Below are positions 55,601 to 61,600 of a stretch of DNA of 64,000 nucleotides, piece by piece (position 1 is the stretch's first letter; each line of letters starts with the position of its first letter). Location of the stretch: the NCBI GenBank assembly GCA_035610835.1, contig CM069455.1, forward strand, positions 22,982,264-23,046,263, given 5' to 3'. Both the position numbers and the translations under genes were made by a program. The stretch comes from Ophiura sarsii (lineage: Eukaryota; Echinodermata; Ophiuroidea; Amphilepidida; Ophiuridae). Below the pieces are notes generated by a model. That model made no database searches and was not told the origin of the DNA. It saw only the letters and a list, made by a program, of their open reading frames with translations.

Positions 55601-58600
55601 GTTTAATCAGATTTGGTGCATTCCTCAACATTATTAGAAGTGAAACATTTTTTTGGACCAGTTTGTGACTTCTGACCATTTACAGTCATTTGAATGGAGG
55701 GATTATCCAATTTTGTGCAATCTTCTTGCCATTGTCAAGTGAATGGGATCTGCCATGCATGAGTGATCATGTCTAATTCCATGTTAAGCTGTTAGAGGAT
55801 TACTTTCTGCTTATTTTGATATACAATTATATATATATAATTATATATATAATTATATATATTCTATTAAATATTAATTGAATTTAAGTGTCAAGGAACT
55901 TCTTTTGACGAGTGTGTATATATAGCTTGGATAGATTAAGCTTATGATTAAATTTAATGTCATGACCAATAAGTAGGTGACAAAAAATCTATAGACTCAA
56001 TAACAAATTGTGTACATGGCAAGTTTGTGCTTTGGTATTGTGCTCCTGGCGTAGTTTATCGGAATCATGGCGGACTGTCGAATTTTGTTCATAGAAACCA
56101 TAACATTCCACCAAAATCTCACATTATTTCAAAGAATAGAAGCCACGATTCCGGTAAATGACGCAAGGACGATTCCTTTCTGTAAAGTCGAAAACGTGCA
56201 AGGCCTCTATTGCGGACACTTACGTTCAATAACATTGACGTTGAATGTGCAAGTAGCAGTGTTGCCAGATCCATCAATAAAAGTGTAAGTCACTTCGGTG
56301 GTTCCAACATCGAAGAAGGTTCCTGGGGCATGGGTTCTTGACGCCAGAGAGACTGTGCCAGAGTTATCGGTGGCAGTTGGCTCTGTCCAAGAGACTGTAG
56401 TTCCCGAAACCCCACTGTTGACGGTGGTGGAAACATCATTGATGCAAGAGACGACAGGATCAATCGTATCGACTGAGGGAAAGGTGAATTTGAAAATGAT
56501 GATGAATGATAAACACTTCAAACATGGGAGTTAAATGAGTATTACATGACAATCTTGGAAGTAAAACAAGCAATTCCAATTTTTCTGAACACCTAAAAAT
56601 CTCTAAAATTATACTTTTTATATGTAATAAATATGAGAGGGCCCAGATGTTCTAATCCTAACAAATTCTTTATTGAAGGCATCAATATTTTATACAAATG
56701 ACCAATTATTCTTTGTGATTCCACGCCAGTAATTGACTTCAGTCCTTGCCAGTGTGAGTTGACTCTGTGCTTCTACCTATTTTAGCATCCTGTGGCCTTT
56801 CCATGACCAAGCTGATTGGATTTGATAATGCTTTTGAAACGTTTTGATTTTTTTTCTTCTTCAAAATACCATCCAAAACTGTTTGATTTAAACTTGGTTA
56901 CCATAATGACAATGTTGGCTTTCTTAAGACCAGATACCGAACAAAGATTGAAATTACCTCTTTTGGCATTGCTATCATTTTTAGCATGCAATAGACGTTA
57001 TTCTTAATTGGCGCATTTACGTCAACAGGGGGTGTGAAATATAACTGAGCATGCTCAGAGCAATCAGGCCTAAAAATAATGGTTTGATTGGCCTAATATG
57101 ACAAAAACAAATAGGGTAGGTCGGTCGGGATTTTTTTGTTTGTTTTTGAAATCACTTGCTTTTTTGGGACTTAAATTGCCGAAAAATGAAAGCAAACAGT
57201 CAGAAACTATAATACTTTGTACATTTTTTTTAAATTCATTTTTTTAAATTTTCTTTTTTCCGCCCTCAAAATAATAAAAAATATTCAGAGTCGGCGATGT
57301 ATTTAGGGTCGGTCGGGTTAGGCCAATCAAACTCTTATTTTTTTAGGCCTTAGTGCGCCGATTAACATTCCAATCTCGTAATTTTACTGCAATGTAATGA
57401 ACTGTGAAATTCTACATTTTCCTAGATAGTGTCGGTTACCAGCAAACATTTCATTTCAAACGAGTGGAAATTGATAGTTTATAAGTTTATTTCACGAATG
57501 TAATAAGGTCAAATATTGAACAGCTCAGAAGTATGAATAATTTGTTATGATTAGTGCAAAGTTCACCCTAAAAAACCCTGTTTTATGGGCCTGATCTACC
57601 CTTTAACTGTGTTCTATGGGCCTGACCTACCCTTTAACCGTGTTCTATGGGCCTGACCTACCCTTTAACCCGGTTCTATGGGCCTGACTTTCCCTTTAAC
57701 CCTGTTCTATGGGCCTGACCTACCCTCTTTGTTGTTGAAATTTTCTTTATCTTTTATAATATTTTTGAATTTTGATTTGCGTGTTGATTTTCTTCTTTTT
57801 CAAACAGTGTTGAAAATTCACCAAAATGGTCAAGAAAATGTTGACTATCCGACCAACCCTTCCTGAGAGGTCCGTTTGCCTGTAGAAGAGGTTTTTTCCA
57901 TCGCCTCATCATAATATCTCTTTCAATGTTGTCCTCTTTTCATGATTCTGCTATGAGGTGTTAAGAAATCATAAGTATTATTAACTTACGTTCGAATACA
58001 AACACATTAAAGGTGCACGTAGCACTGTTGCCAGATCCGTCAGTGAATGTGTACGTAACCTGGGTGTTTCCAACAGCAAAGAATGATCCTGGAGCGTGGG
58101 TCCTGGATGACAAGGAGACGGTGCCAGAGTTATCTGTGGCAGTTGGCTCATTCCAGGTCACTACTGTGCCACCGACTCCACTGTTGACTGTGCTAGTGAC
58201 GTCATTGATGCAAGCGATGACTGGAGCAATGGTATCGACTAAAACAAAAACATATAGAAATATTGTTAATAATGTTGTTTTGACTATAGGTTGTGCTGGC
58301 TGATTCTATGATTCCAATTTAAGAAAGAACATTCCTTTCTTTGCACTGTAATGTCAATGGGAACCAGTAGACACTGGTGACAGAAGTGGTCATGTGATAA
58401 AAGCAAAGCTGGCTGGTACTGCACAAGAAATCTTCTTTAGGTATGGCAGGCGGGATCTTTTTTATTTATTTTTAATTTTTTTATATATGTACTATAAATT
58501 ACTAAATTTGATCTCGCAGAGTCAAATAAATCTCAAAATATCATGAGGCTGTTTGCAATCCTCAGATTTCTTGTGTACTGTATTCCATTTTGATGAGGAG

Positions 58601-61600
58601 CACCAAAGATCTTATTTTCTTTTTTGTTTGATTTCTAATTTTTCCATTGCAAAAAGAGTGGGGGAGGGTAAACTAGGGTCAGGCTGGTCACACCAATACA
58701 ACTATATTTTTTTTTCTTCTCGGGGGTCCTAATTGAGAGGACACAATGGTTCCTATTTCATACAGTAAATGGACCTATGAATGCATATGTGACGCAATCA
58801 AGCGGAAAGAGTCGTATGTCAGAAATATCGATTTTGAGTTACAGGTTAAAAGAAGTGACAAACTCTTATGTTTGATTTTGTTTTCTCACTTGGTAAAATA
58901 TTTGTAACTTAAAAACTAGAAATTCAATTTAAGTGAGGTTTGGACCATACTGTAGCATTTTCACCTGCTTTTAGAGGATGGACCAATATCAAAATTCAAA
59001 ACTGCCGACATGGGACTCATTATGCTTGATCACGTCACATATATCTGTTCACCATATGCAAGTATCTATAATTAACTTGAATATATGGACAAGGTTTTGA
59101 CACAACATGAAGCTTACGTTCGATAACATTGACATTGAATATGCAAGTAGCAGTGTTGCCAGATCCATCAATGAATGTGTAGGTTACTTGGGTGGATCCA
59201 ACTTGGAAGAAATTTCCTGGAGCAGCAGTCCTGGATGCCAGGGAGACTGTGCCAGAGTTATCAGTGGCAGTTGGCTCTGTCCATGTAACTGTTGTACCAC
59301 CGACTCCACTGTTGACGGTGCTGGTGACGTCGTTGATGCAAGCGACGACAGGATCAATGGTATCAACTACAGAATAGATGAGATGAAAAGGAGTTCAAAG
59401 GTCAAACCATTGATGATGGGATTGTTAATATGGAAACAAGTCAAATTCATCTTATTTTCATGACACAAGTTACCTTGCATCGTGTAATTGAGTTTTGGTT
59501 CAGTAGTTTTACTGTTTAGTTTTTGTTGACCCTCTTAAAATACAGCAACAACCCACACCAAGGTTGACAAGGCCAAGCTAGCTTAACATTTTCCACGCGG
59601 CCATTGGTGTAACCATATACAAATTAGATTTGTCAGAAACCATTCCCAACTTTCAAGGTATATCTCAAGGATTACTGAACCAATACTAGGCATGTTCGTA
59701 CTTATGTCAATGCATTTCTCATAGTGATTCCAAATATGGTAATGAAATTCAATAATTTTGACATTTTTGAAACATTTTGTGCAAATTTGGAATGTCGTCT
59801 GCAGCCGCCTGCCGCATGGAAAGCGATAAGTATCATCAGGTAGGGAGTAATACCAAACGTATGCACACTTGTTAATCGCCAAGTAAAAGTTGTATATCAA
59901 TATATAACTGAACTTGAAACTGCAAACACTGCAAACAAATCTAAAATATCTTACGTTCGATAACAATGACATTGAATGTGCAAGTAGCATTGTTGCCAGA
60001 TCCAATATAACTGAACTTGTAACTGCAAACACTGCAAACAAATCTAAAATATCTTACGTTCGATAACAATGACATTGAATGTGCAAGTAGCAGTGTTGCC
60101 AGATCCATCTTGGAATGTATAGGTTACTGGGGTGCTTCCAACTTGGAAGAATGTTCCTGGCGCATGGGTTCTTTGAGACAGGAAGACTGAGCCAGAGTTA
60201 TCTGTGGCAGTTGGCTCTGTCCAGGTAACTGTTGTACCAGTTGCTCCGCTGTTCACGGTGCTAGCAACATCATTGACACAAGCAATGATTGGGCCGATGG
60301 TATCGACTACAAATAGAAAATGTGGTGATGATAATGAGCTCTATAGATGTATAACTAGAATGGTATAACTAGAATGGATGATGAGAGAAAGGTGCTGTGC
60401 ATCTAAGCAAAGGAATTACACAACCACACCTTAAAAATACACGGTCATAAGTCAGATTTTCTGAGCAAGTTTAAATTTTAGGAATCGTTGCGCTCAGCCG
60501 AACAATTTGGTATGCTTTATAGCTTAATTGAAGCCATTTGAATTTGGGACAAGGAGGCTAATTTTTTTCTAAAAGGTCCATATAAGTCAAATCAATTGTC
60601 AAACCTAACTAGCCAGAGAATGGTCACAGAATTGAGGTTTTGGACCTAACTAAGAGGCTTACAGTATATAGTAGGCCAGTGGCAACCTACGTGTTCAGTG
60701 GAAGCGGCAATCCATCTGAACGGCTCTTTTCAGAGCCACCAATTCTTTCACAAGTAGGAAAGGGCACCTACTCTCAAATCATCGGGCAAGGGGCAGTCCA
60801 AATGATGATAACAAGAGAAGTGGCAATCTCTATGTTTTGTTTAATATTATAATAATTGGTCCTGAAGAAGTCAGAGCTAATCCTGACGAAAGCTTGACAG
60901 ATTAAAACTTGTCCGACGGCGAACCCGTTAAAACTTTTTACTCGTCGTAAAAGCCTATCTCACAATTTAACTCCCAGAGAACTACCAGCCGATTGGTTAA
61001 AAAGATGGATAAAGCATTGATTGCACCAATGAGAGACATTGTTAGAATAATTGTATCCCTGATAAAGATGGGAGTGAAACATTTTACAAGCTGCATTTGA
61101 ATTGGCTATTCATATGAGTACATCTTATAATCAACCAATCAGAACCACTGTAAGAAAGACAGGTAGACCCCAGGGGGTTAAGAGGCTTACGTTCTACAAC
61201 ATTGACGTTGAATGTGCATGATGCAGTGTTGCCAGATCCATCAACGAAGGTGTAGGTTACTGTAGTTTGTCCAACGGGGAAGAATTGTCCTGGAGCATGG
61301 GTCCTCGATTGTAAGTTGGCTGTGCCAGAGTTATCTGTGGCAGATGGCTCTATCCAGTCAACTGTGGTACCACCAACTCCACTGTTTACAGTGGCCTGTA
61401 CATCGTTGATGCAAGCGATGACTGGATCAATGGTATCGACTATAAAATACAATGTAGTGATGAATATGAAATGAACTAAGGATTATGTTATGAAAGTTGA
61501 TTTAATCAAGCATCATAAGGTCATGCAGTCTCTGCAACTGGAAGAGAAAAACTGACCGAGATGTGTAGTAATTTTGGGAACAAGTTGAATGGATAAAGTG

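Noticed and set aside
56067..56288. 73-codon plus-strand frame with an ATG near GGAATCATGGCGGACTG
   Set aside because: The start context looks good, but the frame runs into the antisense of HYR exon H25 and has no domain or following exon that I can identify.
27197..59463. Plus-strand frames opposite the HYR exons (for example 47008-47301, 48165-48458, 59107-59463)
   Set aside because: All are mirror readings of the homogenised minus-strand HYR exons and recur only because the exons do.
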